The notes: generated by a model not told the origin, from the sequence alone. A stretch of 64,000 bases of DNA from Clostridium aminobutyricum (GCF_017255415.1 NZ_JAFJZZ010000003.1:214946-278945), one strand, 5' to 3'; shown: positions 25,896 through 34,629, counted from the first letter of the stretch. Translations and numbers: made by a program.

Positions 25896-27545
25896 ATGGA
25901 TAATTTAATGTTTTGTTATCAATGCGAACAAACGGCAGGGGGCAAAGGCTGTACCAAAAGAGGTGTATGCGGGAAAACGCCGGAAGTAGCCGGAATGCAG
26001 GATTTATTAATTTACCAGTTAAAAGGTATTGCGATCTATGCCGAAGGATATTTGCAAAAAGGGGAAAATGTACCCAAGGAATATGTTTCGTTTATTGAGG
26101 ATTCCCTATTTCAGACGCTGACCAACGTTAATTTTGATGAAAAAGCACATATTGAGATGCTGAAAAAGTCTCAGCTATTGAAAGAAAAGATTCGTAAAGA
26201 GCAGCCGCATATAGTTACGACAAGAGATGAAGCTCTTTTTCAGTTGCAGTCCGATCGCAATTTTATATTGCAAAACATGAAAAGAGCCGGAATTATGCAC
26301 GACCAGACACTGGATGCGGATATTCGTTCCCTGCGGGAAACTGTTAAATTCGGTCTGAAAGGGATTGCGGCTTATGGACATCAGGCGCGGTTCATTGGTT
26401 ACTGGGACGATGAAGTAGACAACTATTACTGTAAAGCATTAGCCGCTACCACCAATGATTCGTTGTCAATCGATGATTTGGTTGCTTTGACCTTGCAGAC
26501 AGGGCAGATGGCGGTAAAGGTAATGAGCGTTTTGGATAGGGCAAATAATGAAAGATTTGGGGCACCTTCTCCTCATCGAGTAAATCGGAGATTAAAAAAG
26601 GGCCCGCTTATTGTTATTTCCGGTCATGATCTGCATGATCTTGAGCGGTTGCTGGAACAAACAGAAAACAAAGGGATTCATGTCTATACGCATGGAGAAA
26701 TGCTTCCTTCTCACGGGTACGAAAAACTGAAAGCTTATCCACATTTGGCAGGCAATTTTGGCGGAGCATGGCAAGATCAGCAAAAACAGTTTGCGAATTT
26801 GCCGGGGGCCATCCTGATGACCACCAATTGTCTGATGACACCGCAGCCTTCCTATCAGGATCGAATTTTTACGACGAGTGTTGTGGGCTTTGAAGGACTT
26901 ACACACATTCCAAAGGGAGAAGACGGAACCAAAGACTTCACGCCCGTGATTAACAAAGCATTGGAATTAGGTGGTTTTGAGGAAGACGAAATGCCAAAAG
27001 AAATTACGGTAGGGTTCGGACACAGGGCCGTATTGGAGCATGCGGATAAGATTGTAGAAGCGGTAAAGAACGGAGCAATCAAGAGGTTTTTCCTGATCGG
27101 AGGTTGTGATGGGGCACATCGTGAGCGAAGTTATTACACCGAATTTGCAAAACTGCTTCCCGACGATTGTATGATTTTGACTTTGGCCTGTGGAAAATAC
27201 CGTATGAATGATTTGGAGTTCGGAGCGATTGACGGCATACCCCGTCTGCTGGATGTGGGTCAGTGTAATGATTCTTACTCTGCGATCGTGATTGCAAAAG
27301 CACTGGCCGATGCTTTTGCGTGCGGCATCAATCAGCTGCCGCTCTCTTTTATTTTATCATGGTATGAACAAAAGGCGGTGGCCGTATTGCTGGCACTGCT
27401 CTCGCTAAATGTACAGAATATCTATCTGGGTCCCGTGCTTCCGGCTTTCCTCAGTCCAAATGTGTTACAGCTTCTGGTCGATACGTTCCGGCTTAACCAT
27501 ATTTCTACCCCTGACCAAGACTTGAAGACGATATTGACTGTATAA
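25896..27545 (+). CDS. hcp: Hybrid-cluster protein (hydroxylamine reductase)
   Basis: A 549-residue hybrid-cluster protein of normal length. The N-terminal 4Fe-4S ligands are Cys7, Cys10, Cys19 and Cys25, the Cx2C-x8-C-x5-C spacing typical of anaerobes. Hybrid-cluster ligands lie in TTNCLMTP, IGGCDGA, TLACGKYR and DVGQCNDSY segments of the C-terminal half. It reduces hydroxylamine in vitro and acts as nitric oxide reductase or nitrosative-stress protein in cells. GGGAGG precedes the ATG. The upstream iron-sulfur gene may be cotranscribed. A strong terminator follows. Confidence 0.95.
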   Translation: MDNLMFCYQCEQTAGGKGCTKRGVCGKTPEVAGMQDLLIYQLKGIAIYAEGYLQKGENVPKEYVSFIEDSLFQTLTNVNFDEKAHIEMLKKSQLLKEKIRKEQPHIVTTRDEALFQLQSDRNFILQNMKRAGIMHDQTLDADIRSLRETVKFGLKGIAAYGHQARFIGYWDDEVDNYYCKALAATTNDSLSIDDLVALTLQTGQMAVKVMSVLDRANNERFGAPSPHRVNRRLKKGPLIVISGHDLHDLERLLEQTENKGIHVYTHGEMLPSHGYEKLKAYPHLAGNFGGAWQDQQKQFANLPGAILMTTNCLMTPQPSYQDRIFTTSVVGFEGLTHIPKGEDGTKDFTPVINKALELGGFEEDEMPKEITVGFGHRAVLEHADKIVEAVKNGAIKRFFLIGGCDGAHRERSYYTEFAKLLPDDCMILTLACGKYRMNDLEFGAIDGIPRLLDVGQCNDSYSAIVIAKALADAFACGINQLPLSFILSWYEQKAVAVLLALLSLNVQNIYLGPVLPAFLSPNVLQLLVDTFRLNHISTPDQDLKTILTV

Positions 27546-27591
27546 TAAAAAGAGAAAATTCACTTGATTGCCGGTTTATATGAAAATTATT

Positions 27592-27614
27592 GGGGCTGAT
27601 TAAGCCCCTTTTTT
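27592..27614 (+). terminator. Rho-independent terminator after hcp
   Basis: GGGGCT pairs with AGCCCC around GATTA, followed by six T residues. Confidence 0.9.
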
Positions 27615-27691
27615 ATGCGCTTAAACCTATTGAGCACATCAGAAAACGTTCTTAATGGTGCTGGAAAATGACTAATTATATATTCTAAGTA

Positions 27692-27745
27692 TTGACTTTA
27701 CATTTTTTTAGGAATAAAATATTCTGTAAATTGGTGTTACCAATT
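27692..27745 (+). promoter_or_regulatory. Promoter and GntR-type operator of the lrgAB operon
   Basis: TTGACT (27692-27697), 17 bases, TAAAAT (27715-27720). AATTGGT-GTT-ACCAATT (27729-27745) is a perfect dyad just after the -10 and contains TGGTNNNACCA, matching the FadR-branch GntR consensus. A second TATAAT at 27766 could be another start. The GntR gene at 29476 is the last of the same operon and is the natural candidate to bind here. Confidence 0.8.
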
Positions 27746-27822
27746 CTAGATGACGAGATTCACGCTATAATAAAAGGAAAGGATAGAATCAAAGATTTTG
27801 ATAAAATGTAACAGGTGTTCGT

Positions 27823-28182
27823 ATGAAATTTTTAAAACAGTTTGGAGTTATTTTACTTATTACCTTTCTCGGTGAAGGGTTCAAATACTTTATTCCGCTG
27901 CCTATCCCCGCCAGTATCTATGGTTTAATACTGATGCTGATAGCACTTATGACCGGGATCATTAAGTTGGAGCAGGTCAAAGAATCCTCTGGTTTTCTGA
28001 TAGAAATTATGCCGCTGATGTTTATTCCTGCTGCGGTAGGTATTTTAAATTCGTGGATAGCCCTGAAAGATATCTGGTTTCCTGTCATTATTATTACAAT
28101 GGTCACAACGGTGATTGTAATGGTGATTACGGGAAGAGTTACCCAGTTGGTGATCCGACTGGATAAAAGGAGGAAGGCATGA
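27823..28182 (+). CDS. lrgA: LrgA/CidA family holin-like membrane protein
   Basis: A 119-residue integral membrane protein with four hydrophobic segments. It opens with FGVILLITFLGEGFKYFIPLPIPASIYGLIL, the characteristic LrgA/CidA start including the LPIPASI motif, and has MPLMFIPAAVGIL. LrgA family proteins work with LrgB in murein hydrolase control, programmed lysis or export of small organic acids. The stop overlaps the lrgB start. The ribosome binding site is AGGTG. Confidence 0.85.
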   Translation: MKFLKQFGVILLITFLGEGFKYFIPLPIPASIYGLILMLIALMTGIIKLEQVKESSGFLIEIMPLMFIPAAVGILNSWIALKDIWFPVIIITMVTTVIVMVITGRVTQLVIRLDKRRKA

Positions 28183-28871
28183 ATCATTTACTGGCAGAGT
28201 CGACCTTCTTTGGTGTACTGATTAGTATCATCGGATATGAAGTCGGACGACTCTTAAAGAAGAAATTTAAATGGGCCGTTTTTAACCCTCTGCTCATTTC
28301 CATTGTCTTCGTGATGCTTGTATTGATCTTATTTCAAGTGGATTATGACAGCTATAACAATGGAGCAAAATATTTGAGCTATTTGCTGACTCCGGCTACC
28401 GTATGCCTTGCCATTCCGCTCTATGAGCAGATGGATCTATTGAAAAGTAATTTAAAAGCCATCCTGATAGGGATTATTTCAGGGGTTATTTCGAGCCTGG
28501 GCAGTATTTTTGTGTTTTCTGTGTTATTTCACTTTTCTCATGAGGAATATACGACCTTGCTTCCAAAATCCATCACCACGGCCATCGGAATGGGTGTTTC
28601 GGAAGAGCTGGGCGGTATTGTAACGATTACCGTTACGGTCATCATTGTAACCGGAGTGTTCGGCAACATGATCGCGGAATATGTATGCAAATTATTTCGA
28701 ATCAAAGAACCCATTGCGAAAGGAGTGGCCATCGGCACGTCAGCCCATGCCATCGGTACGGCAAAAGCCATGGAGATGGGAGAAGTTGAAGGGGCAATGA
28801 GCAGCTTGGCTATTGCCGTTGCGGGATTGATCACGGTGGTGGGTGCCTCCGTATTTGCAAATTTTCTATAA
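28179..28871 (+). CDS. lrgB: LrgB family membrane protein
   Basis: A 230-residue membrane protein with about six or seven segments. Family signatures are seen in FNPLLISI, LGPATVALAIPLY-like (LTPATVCLAIPLYEQ), PKSITTAIGMGVSEELGG and the C-terminal GTSAHAIGTAKAMEMGEVEGAMSSLAI. It is the partner of LrgA, encoded by overlapping reading frames. The pair is most recently viewed as a transporter for pyruvate or similar acids in several Bacillota. Confidence 0.9.
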   Translation: MNHLLAESTFFGVLISIIGYEVGRLLKKKFKWAVFNPLLISIVFVMLVLILFQVDYDSYNNGAKYLSYLLTPATVCLAIPLYEQMDLLKSNLKAILIGIISGVISSLGSIFVFSVLFHFSHEEYTTLLPKSITTAIGMGVSEELGGIVTITVTVIIVTGVFGNMIAEYVCKLFRIKEPIAKGVAIGTSAHAIGTAKAMEMGEVEGAMSSLAIAVAGLITVVGASVFANFL

Positions 28872-28890
28872 ATAGATTGGAGGGCATAAC

Positions 28891-29472
28891 ATGATTATTA
28901 CCATCGGAAGAGAATATGGAAGCGGCGGCCATGAAATCGGAAAGAGGCTGGCCGAACACTATCAAATACCGTTTTATGATAAAGAAGCCTTGTTCAAAGT
29001 GGCAAGAGAGAAGGGTATTTATGATGAAATCCTGTCTTTCTATGAAGAAAAGCCCGTCAACAGCCTCTTATATGCGATAGCAATGGATTCTTACTCTGAA
29101 AATATCGGCAAAATGCAATTTGATGCTATGAAAAGTATTACAGAGAATGGACCTTGCGTTATCATTGGGAGATGCGGAAATTATATTTTTAAGGATACTC
29201 CTGATACGGTAAGCGTATTTCTCCATGCAGAACTGGAAAAGCGAATAAAGCGTGTAAAGGATGTCTATGGAATTGATCAAAAAGGTCTACTGAACCTCAT
29301 TGAGAAAACAGATAAACAGCGGGCTTCTTTCCATAAATTCTACACGGATCAGGAATGGGGAGATGCAAGAAACTATCATCTTGCTGTAAATAGCGGAGAA
29401 ATCGGAATTGATTCCTGTGTGGAACTGATTGCCGAATTTATAGAGAAAAAGAAAAGGAATTTGTGGAAATAG
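28891..29472 (+). CDS. Cytidylate kinase-like P-loop kinase
   Basis: A 193-residue protein of the cytidylate kinase-like family. ITIGREYGSGGHEIGKRLAE is the nucleotide-binding N-terminus, with GREYGSGG replacing the classical GxxGxGKS loop. GPCVIIGRCGNYIF and HAELEKRIKRV, with the lid KTDKQRASFHKFYTDQEWGDA, follow the family. Cmk itself is a housekeeping enzyme usually encoded elsewhere. These paralogues have unknown substrates. It sits 19 bases after lrgB and four before gntR, so it belongs to the operon. GGAGGG precedes the ATG. Confidence 0.75.
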   Translation: MIITIGREYGSGGHEIGKRLAEHYQIPFYDKEALFKVAREKGIYDEILSFYEEKPVNSLLYAIAMDSYSENIGKMQFDAMKSITENGPCVIIGRCGNYIFKDTPDTVSVFLHAELEKRIKRVKDVYGIDQKGLLNLIEKTDKQRASFHKFYTDQEWGDARNYHLAVNSGEIGIDSCVELIAEFIEKKKRNLWK

Positions 29473-29475
29473 GTT

Positions 29476-30144
29476 ATGGAGAGCAGAGAATATAACAAAG
29501 TAATCAACTATATCAAAGAATTAATCGGAAAAGGCGATTTGCATTCCGGTGATAAACTTCCTACGGAACGGGAACTGGCAGAAACCTTGTCGGTAGGGCG
29601 GTATTCTATTCGTGAAGCCCTTCGGATCATGGATGCAATGGGCATGATAGAAAGCAGGCAGGGCTCCGGTAATTATCTGATTACCAATATTGAGAAGAAT
29701 TTGACGGAGACCATGGCCTTAATGCTTTTGGTGAAGCAAGTGGATTATCTACAAATCAGTCAGCTGCGCCGTGCCATCGAGCTTTATGCGTATGGATGCG
29801 CCATGCGGTACTTATCCGATTCACAGCTAAAAGACCTGACGGATCTTGTAGAAAAAATGAAACAAAATACGGGGCGTGATAAAGCCTTGTTGGATAAGCA
29901 ATTTCATGATAGGATCATTGCCGGCAGTAAGAACACTTTGATTATCAGTATTATGGACTCCCTGTCCAAGGTGTGCAGTGAGTTGATAGAAAAAGTAGTC
30001 ACCGAATCCGCTCCGGAAAGGGAGCTTACGTTGATGACTACTCATGAAAATATAGTAAAAGGGCTTGTTACAAAAGACCTTTCCCTTGGTATACAAGCCA
30101 TTCATCTTCACTATGATCTGATCGATTCGGAAATTTCGAGATAA
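29476..30144 (+). CDS. GntR family regulator, FadR/FCD subgroup
   Basis: A 222-residue regulator. The GntR winged helix is at about 8-70 (GDKLPTERELAETLSVGRYSIREALRIMDAMGMIESRQGSG), followed by an all-helical FCD ligand domain (KQFHDRIIAGSKN with a metal-site histidine, TTHENIVKGL). FCD regulators usually sense organic acids such as lactate or pyruvate. As the last gene of the lrgAB-kinase operon it is the likely autoregulator through the TGGTNNNACCA dyad at 27729-27745. The ribosome binding site is weak. Confidence 0.88.
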   Translation: MESREYNKVINYIKELIGKGDLHSGDKLPTERELAETLSVGRYSIREALRIMDAMGMIESRQGSGNYLITNIEKNLTETMALMLLVKQVDYLQISQLRRAIELYAYGCAMRYLSDSQLKDLTDLVEKMKQNTGRDKALLDKQFHDRIIAGSKNTLIISIMDSLSKVCSELIEKVVTESAPERELTLMTTHENIVKGLVTKDLSLGIQAIHLHYDLIDSEISR

Positions 30145-30182
30145 AGAATAGATCAATAGGGATGAAGGTTGAGAAGGCGGCT

Positions 30183-30686
30183 CTAATTGCCCGCGTTTGC
30201 CCCAGCGGAAGCACCGGCAGCATCAGCTGCCATCACGCAGTCGATGGCAAGAACCACGGACAAAGCGATCATTTCATCCTGTTCGTTGGCTATTTCAAGT
30301 TCGTAGCAATCCCCCCAGGTCATCCATTCTTTATGAATACGAACGATAGGGCGTCCATGCTGGGTGATTTCATAATCATGCGCCATGAAACTGCCGTTGA
30401 TTTCCCAACCCAGCCCTTCAATGCTGTATTTAGGACTAAGGAACGTAAATTCCTTGACGATTTCTGCAATCTGCTCCCCTTCTATAAAGACGAAAAATTT
30501 CGGCAGGAAGCTGAATACCTTCTGCTGAATAAAGGCCGTTTCACGACCGAAGACATCACTGACATGAAGTTTCTTCCCCCAAGAAAAGAACTCCCCTTCT
30601 ACAAAATATTTGTCGGCTCCAGTCTCATCCTTTACGGTAAACTGGTCTACCCAAGAAAATACTTTTTGGCGTATATAAAGTTTCAT
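30183..30686 (-). CDS. LURP-one-related/YxjI-type protein
   Basis: A 167-residue protein of the tubby-like beta-barrel family (LURP-one-related, YxjI). Repeated strands of the form KLYIRQKVFSWVDQFTVKDE, YFVEGEFFSWGKKLHV, QQKVFSFLPKFFVF and EITQHGRPIVRIHKEW alternate regularly, as expected for the barrel around a central helix. Function is unknown. The AAAGGA ribosome binding site fits. The C-terminus is low-complexity, alanine/glycine-rich (AGASAGANAGN). A plus-strand frame of 198 codons over the same span is a shadow. Confidence 0.75.
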   Translation of the reverse strand: MKLYIRQKVFSWVDQFTVKDETGADKYFVEGEFFSWGKKLHVSDVFGRETAFIQQKVFSFLPKFFVFIEGEQIAEIVKEFTFLSPKYSIEGLGWEINGSFMAHDYEITQHGRPIVRIHKEWMTWGDCYELEIANEQDEMIALSVVLAIDCVMAADAAGASAGANAGN

Positions 30687-30913
30687 GATTTATTCCTTTC
30701 TGCTTCGACTGAAGCGAGGATACCCAATCCTAAACCGCCTCATATGTTTAAAATGTAAAATCATTATACAACAGCCTATCTGTCTTGTAAATTACTCCAC
30801 TCTTTTAAAATTGTCAAACGCTGGACTTACTGGTATCATAATAATAAAAGAAATACATGCGGCTAGACGAGCTGTAGTGTTTAAAAATAGAAAAAATAAA
30901 GGATTTGAAATAG

Positions 30914-33565
30914 ATGATGAAAAAATTAGTGATCGGTATATTAGCGCATGTGGATGCAGGGAAGACGACCTTGTCCGAGAGTTTACTCTATCTGAGCGGT
31001 AAAATCGGAAAATTGGGAAGAGTTGACAACAAAGATGCCTATTTAGATACCTATGAGCTGGAAAGAGAAAGAGGGATCACCATTTTCTCCAAACAGGCCA
31101 TATTTGAAATGGGAGATACGCAGGTTACCTTACTGGATACGCCGGGACATGTGGATTTTTCGGCTGAAATGGAACGAACCCTTCAGGTAATGGACTATGC
31201 CATTTTAGTCATAAGCAGTGCGGACGGCGTGCAAGGGCATACAAAAACGTTGTGGCGCCTGCTTGACTTCTATCAAATTCCTACCTTTATATTCGTCAAT
31301 AAAATGGATCAGAATAGGGCAGATAAGGATAAGCTGATAAAAGAAATAAAAAAACAGCTGGATGACCGATGCATTGAATTTGAACAAGTCCGGGCAGACA
31401 GTTTTTACGACCAACTGTCCATGTGTGATGAACGCATGATGGAGGCGTATCTGGAAACCGGGCATATTGAAACGGAACAAATTCAAAGGGCAGTTAAGGA
31501 ACGCGGCGTATTTCCGTGCTTTTTCGGATCGGCTTTAAAATTGGACGGCATTGAGCAATTATTGCAGGGCATTGCGCGCTATACCATAAACCCTTATTAT
31601 CCAAAGGACTTCGGCGCTAAAATCTTCAAAATAACCAGAGACGAGCAGGGGAACCGTCTGACCCACATGAAAATTACAAGCGGAAAATTGAAGGTGAAAG
31701 AGGTTTTAACAAATGGCATATGGGAAGAAAAAGTGAATCAAATCCGGCTCTATTCCGGACAGAAATATGAGACAGTGAATGAAATAGAGGCGGGTTCTAT
31801 AGGTGCCGTAATAGGACTCAGTCAGACTAGACCGGGAGAAGGCTTAGGGATTGAAGAAGCTTCTGATACCCCGGTATTGGAACCCGTACTCTTTTATCAG
31901 ATGAACCTGCCGGAAGACTGCGACCCAAGAGTGATGCTGCCTAAACTGCGTCAGATGGAGGAAGAGGAACCGGCACTGCATATTGTCTGGGATGAACAGC
32001 TGCAGGAAATCCAAGCTCAGATCATGGGGGAGGTGCAGATTGAAGTTTTGCAGAGTATGATACAAAGCCGCTTTGGCGTCGAGGTCACCTTTGATGCCGG
32101 AAGTATCGTCTATAAGGAGACCATTGCCAATACAGTCGAAGGAGTAGGACATTTCGAACCACTCCGGCATTATGCGGAGGTGCATCTGCTATTGGAGCCT
32201 GGAGAATCGGGAAGCGGTCTGCAATTTGGGACAGAATGCAGCGAAGATGTGCTGGGGAAAAACTGGCAGCGGTTGATTTTAACTCATCTGCAAGAAAAAG
32301 AGCATAAGGGGGTTTTAACAGGATCGGCGATTACGGATATGAAAATCACTTTAGCCGCAGGCAGAGCACACAATAAACATACAGAAGGCGGAGACTTCCG
32401 GGAGGCTACTTACCGTGCAGTGCGTCAGGGTTTAAAGGAAGCGGAATCTGTATTGTTGGAGCCTTATTATGCTTTTCAGTTAGAATTGCCTGAAAAAATG
32501 GTGGGAAGAGCAATGACAGACATCGAGAACATGTGCGGCGTGAGCGAACTATCGCAGACGGATGGAGAAATAGCGGTTCTTGTAGGGAGCGCACCTGTTA
32601 CAACCATGCGAAATTACCAGAAAGAGGTCATTTCCTATACAAAGGGTCTGGGACGTCTTTTTTGCAGTTTAAAAGGATATGAACCCTGTCATAATGCAGA
32701 CGAGGTTATAGAACGGTTCGGATATGATTCAGAAAGGGACACCGAGAATCCGACCGGTTCTGTATTTTGTGCAAATGGCGCAGGATTTTCAGTGAATTGG
32801 AATGAAGTCAAAGGATTGATGCACGTTGAAAGTACTCTTCAGATGAAAGAGGATTTATCGGGAGGAACTGCCCAAAGCCGAGCTTCAATTCCAGCGGAAA
32901 GGCCTATCAGTTTAGAAGAGATTGACCAAATTATCAATAAAACCTTCTATTCAAATCAAGGCAAAAAGTCTGCGTGGAAAAGAAGCAAAAAACCCGGTGA
33001 AGGCCGGTATGAGCCCATTACCGTTACCTATACCGCAGAGCAGAAGCAAAACAAGGAAGAATATCTCCTTGTAGACGGCTACAACGTGATCTATGCATGG
33101 GATGAACTGAAAGAGCTTACCGAGGGGAATATGGACAGCGCCAGAATGAAATTGCTGGATATCCTAAGCAATTATCAGGGGATTCGGCAATGTCAAATTA
33201 TCGTTGTGTTTGATGCATACCGTGTTCAAGGCCGCCGTGAGGAATTGATTGACTATCATAACCTCCATATTGTCTATACCAAAGAAGCGCAAACAGCGGA
33301 TCAGTATATTGAAAAATTTGCCCATGACAATCAGAAAAAATATGCCATCACCGTTGCAACCTCAGATGGCTTGCAGCAGCTGATCGTAAGGGGCGCAGGA
33401 AGTGCTTTGCTATCCGCCAGAGAATTGAAGATAGAGGTGGAAGCGGCCAGTGAAAGGCTCAAGATGAAATACGAGGAGATGCAGGGAATCACCCGTAATT
33501 CTCTAGGCGATTCTTTGTCAGAGGAAGCCAAAAATCAGATGGACGAGTTGCTGCCGGATTCTTGA
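30914..33565 (+). CDS. TetM/EF-G-like ribosomal GTPase fused to a YacP/Rae1-type NYN ribonuclease
   Basis: An 883-residue translational GTPase, longer than the roughly 640 of TetM. G1 is AHVDAGKTT (11-19), G2 lies in RGITIFSKQ, G3 is DTPGHVDF (near 75) and G4 is NKMD (near 130). EF-G-like domains II-V follow to about 665. A linker leads to a C-terminal NYN/PIN-like nuclease at about 715-850: EYLLVDGYNVIYAW, VVFDAYRVQG, TADQYIEKFA and ATSDGLQQ retain the acidic residues of YacP/Rae1. Rae1 cleaves mRNA in the ribosomal A site, and TetM-type factors enter that site. A ribosome rescue or quality-control factor is therefore plausible. Tetracycline resistance is possible but not shown. Confidence 0.85.
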   Translation: MMKKLVIGILAHVDAGKTTLSESLLYLSGKIGKLGRVDNKDAYLDTYELERERGITIFSKQAIFEMGDTQVTLLDTPGHVDFSAEMERTLQVMDYAILVISSADGVQGHTKTLWRLLDFYQIPTFIFVNKMDQNRADKDKLIKEIKKQLDDRCIEFEQVRADSFYDQLSMCDERMMEAYLETGHIETEQIQRAVKERGVFPCFFGSALKLDGIEQLLQGIARYTINPYYPKDFGAKIFKITRDEQGNRLTHMKITSGKLKVKEVLTNGIWEEKVNQIRLYSGQKYETVNEIEAGSIGAVIGLSQTRPGEGLGIEEASDTPVLEPVLFYQMNLPEDCDPRVMLPKLRQMEEEEPALHIVWDEQLQEIQAQIMGEVQIEVLQSMIQSRFGVEVTFDAGSIVYKETIANTVEGVGHFEPLRHYAEVHLLLEPGESGSGLQFGTECSEDVLGKNWQRLILTHLQEKEHKGVLTGSAITDMKITLAAGRAHNKHTEGGDFREATYRAVRQGLKEAESVLLEPYYAFQLELPEKMVGRAMTDIENMCGVSELSQTDGEIAVLVGSAPVTTMRNYQKEVISYTKGLGRLFCSLKGYEPCHNADEVIERFGYDSERDTENPTGSVFCANGAGFSVNWNEVKGLMHVESTLQMKEDLSGGTAQSRASIPAERPISLEEIDQIINKTFYSNQGKKSAWKRSKKPGEGRYEPITVTYTAEQKQNKEEYLLVDGYNVIYAWDELKELTEGNMDSARMKLLDILSNYQGIRQCQIIVVFDAYRVQGRREELIDYHNLHIVYTKEAQTADQYIEKFAHDNQKKYAITVATSDGLQQLIVRGAGSALLSARELKIEVEAASERLKMKYEEMQGITRNSLGDSLSEEAKNQMDELLPDS

Positions 33566-33576
33566 TACGACAGGCA

Positions 33577-33693
33577 TCATATACGGCGACACGGCTTGTA
33601 TGATATAATGAACGCTAAGATTGAAATACGGCGTTGCCGCAAGGAAGCGTTCATTGAATCATACGGCGACATGGCTTGTATGATATAATAACG
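33577..33693 (+). repeat. Dispersed structured repeat, copy A
   Basis: A near-identical 33-35-base unit (GGCGACAYGGCTTGTATGATATAAT core) occurs at about 33581-33614 and 33661-33693, 80 bases apart. Between them AATGAACGCT (33607-33616) pairs with AGCGTTCATT (33646-33655). The second unit ends in an extended -10, TGATATAAT (TATAAT at 33684-33689), which probably drives the genes at 33724/33796. A related copy is at 56662-56740. Confidence 0.75.
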
Positions 33694-33723
33694 ATAGGGA
33701 AAATTTGGATAAGAAAGGAAAAG

Positions 33724-33789
33724 ATGATTATGCTCTGGAAAAATAAGTATGAGTTGGGTGTCCCTTTGGTTGATGAACAGGGGGATTGA
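33724..33789 (+). pseudogene. Bacteriohemerythrin N-terminal stub
   Basis: A 21-codon frame after GAAAGGA reads LWKNKYELGVPLVDEQ and then stops. The pattern W-x-x-x-Y-x-[LV]-G-x-P-x-[IV]-D-x-Q is the conserved start of bacteriohemerythrins, where DEQHKELF normally follows with the first iron histidine. Here it becomes DEQGD and stop. It is the remnant of a truncated hemerythrin gene, possibly cut when the AraC gene arrived. Confidence 0.65.
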
Positions 33790-33795
33790 GGAATT

Positions 33796-34629
33796 ATGAA
33801 CAATATCAACGACCTCTTTTTTCACATTCATTATTGTAACGGCAAAAAATTTAAAGACTCCGGACAGTTTACACCGAAAATTGCAAGGACACTGCAGCAT
33901 CATGAACTTATTTTTGTCTGCAATGGAATCGGAAGCTTTAAAATTAAGAATAAGAAGTATCCTGTAAAAAAGGGAATGCTGCTGTACCTCAGTCCGGGAA
34001 TCCCTTATTCGATAGAGTTGGATACCACTGTGCCGGCCGGATTTTTGACCGTTCATTTTAGTTATATACATGTAAGCTTTGATGAAGGGAAATGGGCTAT
34101 TTGTAATGAAGCAAGGATTCTTTCACATAAATCGGCACAGGAGCTAAAGGATGCCTATCTCGTAGAAGAGCAATTTCAGAAATTAGTTGATTGCTGGAAT
34201 GAAAAGCTGCCCGGCTATGAATTCATGGCTAGGACAATGCTCCAGCAGTTGATCATAACAATCGTACAAAACTTGAATAAGCATCCGCAAAATTTTGCGA
34301 TGTCCATAAAGGTTGAAAAGATTATTCAGTACATGCACCAACATATAAATGGCAAAATAACCTTACCGGAGCTGTCTGAAAGGCTTCAGATGACACCGGC
34401 GTATATGTCGAGGACTTTCAAAGAAACGACGGGGTATACAATCATTGAGTATTTCAACAAGTTAAAAATAGACAAGGCCAAGGAGCTTCTGATCGAAGGA
34501 AATAAAAAGATTAAGGAAGTATCTCAGGAACTTGGATTTACCGATGAATTTTATTTTAGCAGAATGTTTAAAAAAGCGGAGGGAATTACCCCTTCACAAT
34601 TTTATAGCAGAATTGTTCATGGACATTAG
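33796..34629 (+). CDS. AraC family transcriptional regulator
   Basis: A 277-residue regulator. An N-terminal cupin-like domain (about 1-160) contains the strand pairs HHELIFVCNGIGSFKI and KKGMLLYLSPGIPYSIEL. The C-terminal double helix-turn-helix (about 178-275) has LSERLQMTPAYMSRTFKETTG and KEVSQELGFTDEFYFSRMFKKAEGITPSQF. It starts after GAGG seven bases beyond the hemerythrin stub. The MFS transporter downstream is a possible target. The ligand is probably a carbohydrate or small metabolite. Confidence 0.85.
   Translation: MNNINDLFFHIHYCNGKKFKDSGQFTPKIARTLQHHELIFVCNGIGSFKIKNKKYPVKKGMLLYLSPGIPYSIELDTTVPAGFLTVHFSYIHVSFDEGKWAICNEARILSHKSAQELKDAYLVEEQFQKLVDCWNEKLPGYEFMARTMLQQLIITIVQNLNKHPQNFAMSIKVEKIIQYMHQHINGKITLPELSERLQMTPAYMSRTFKETTGYTIIEYFNKLKIDKAKELLIEGNKKIKEVSQELGFTDEFYFSRMFKKAEGITPSQFYSRIVHGH

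Noticed and set aside
30162..30758. 198-codon plus-strand open frame
   Set aside because: It mirrors the LURP-one-like gene on the other strand, which has a good ribosome binding site and a recognisable repeat pattern.
30914..33565. Simple tetracycline resistance gene
   Set aside because: The C-terminal NYN nuclease and chromosomal context without mobile-element genes make a plain TetM-type resistance label unsafe.
33577..33693. Possible CRISPR array
   Set aside because: There are only two full units with an 80-base period, the unit is imperfect, contains a promoter and is repeated elsewhere. No cas gene is present.
33577..34071. 164-codon minus-strand open frame
   Set aside because: It overlaps the repeat element and the AraC gene and reads as low-quality sequence without a start site.
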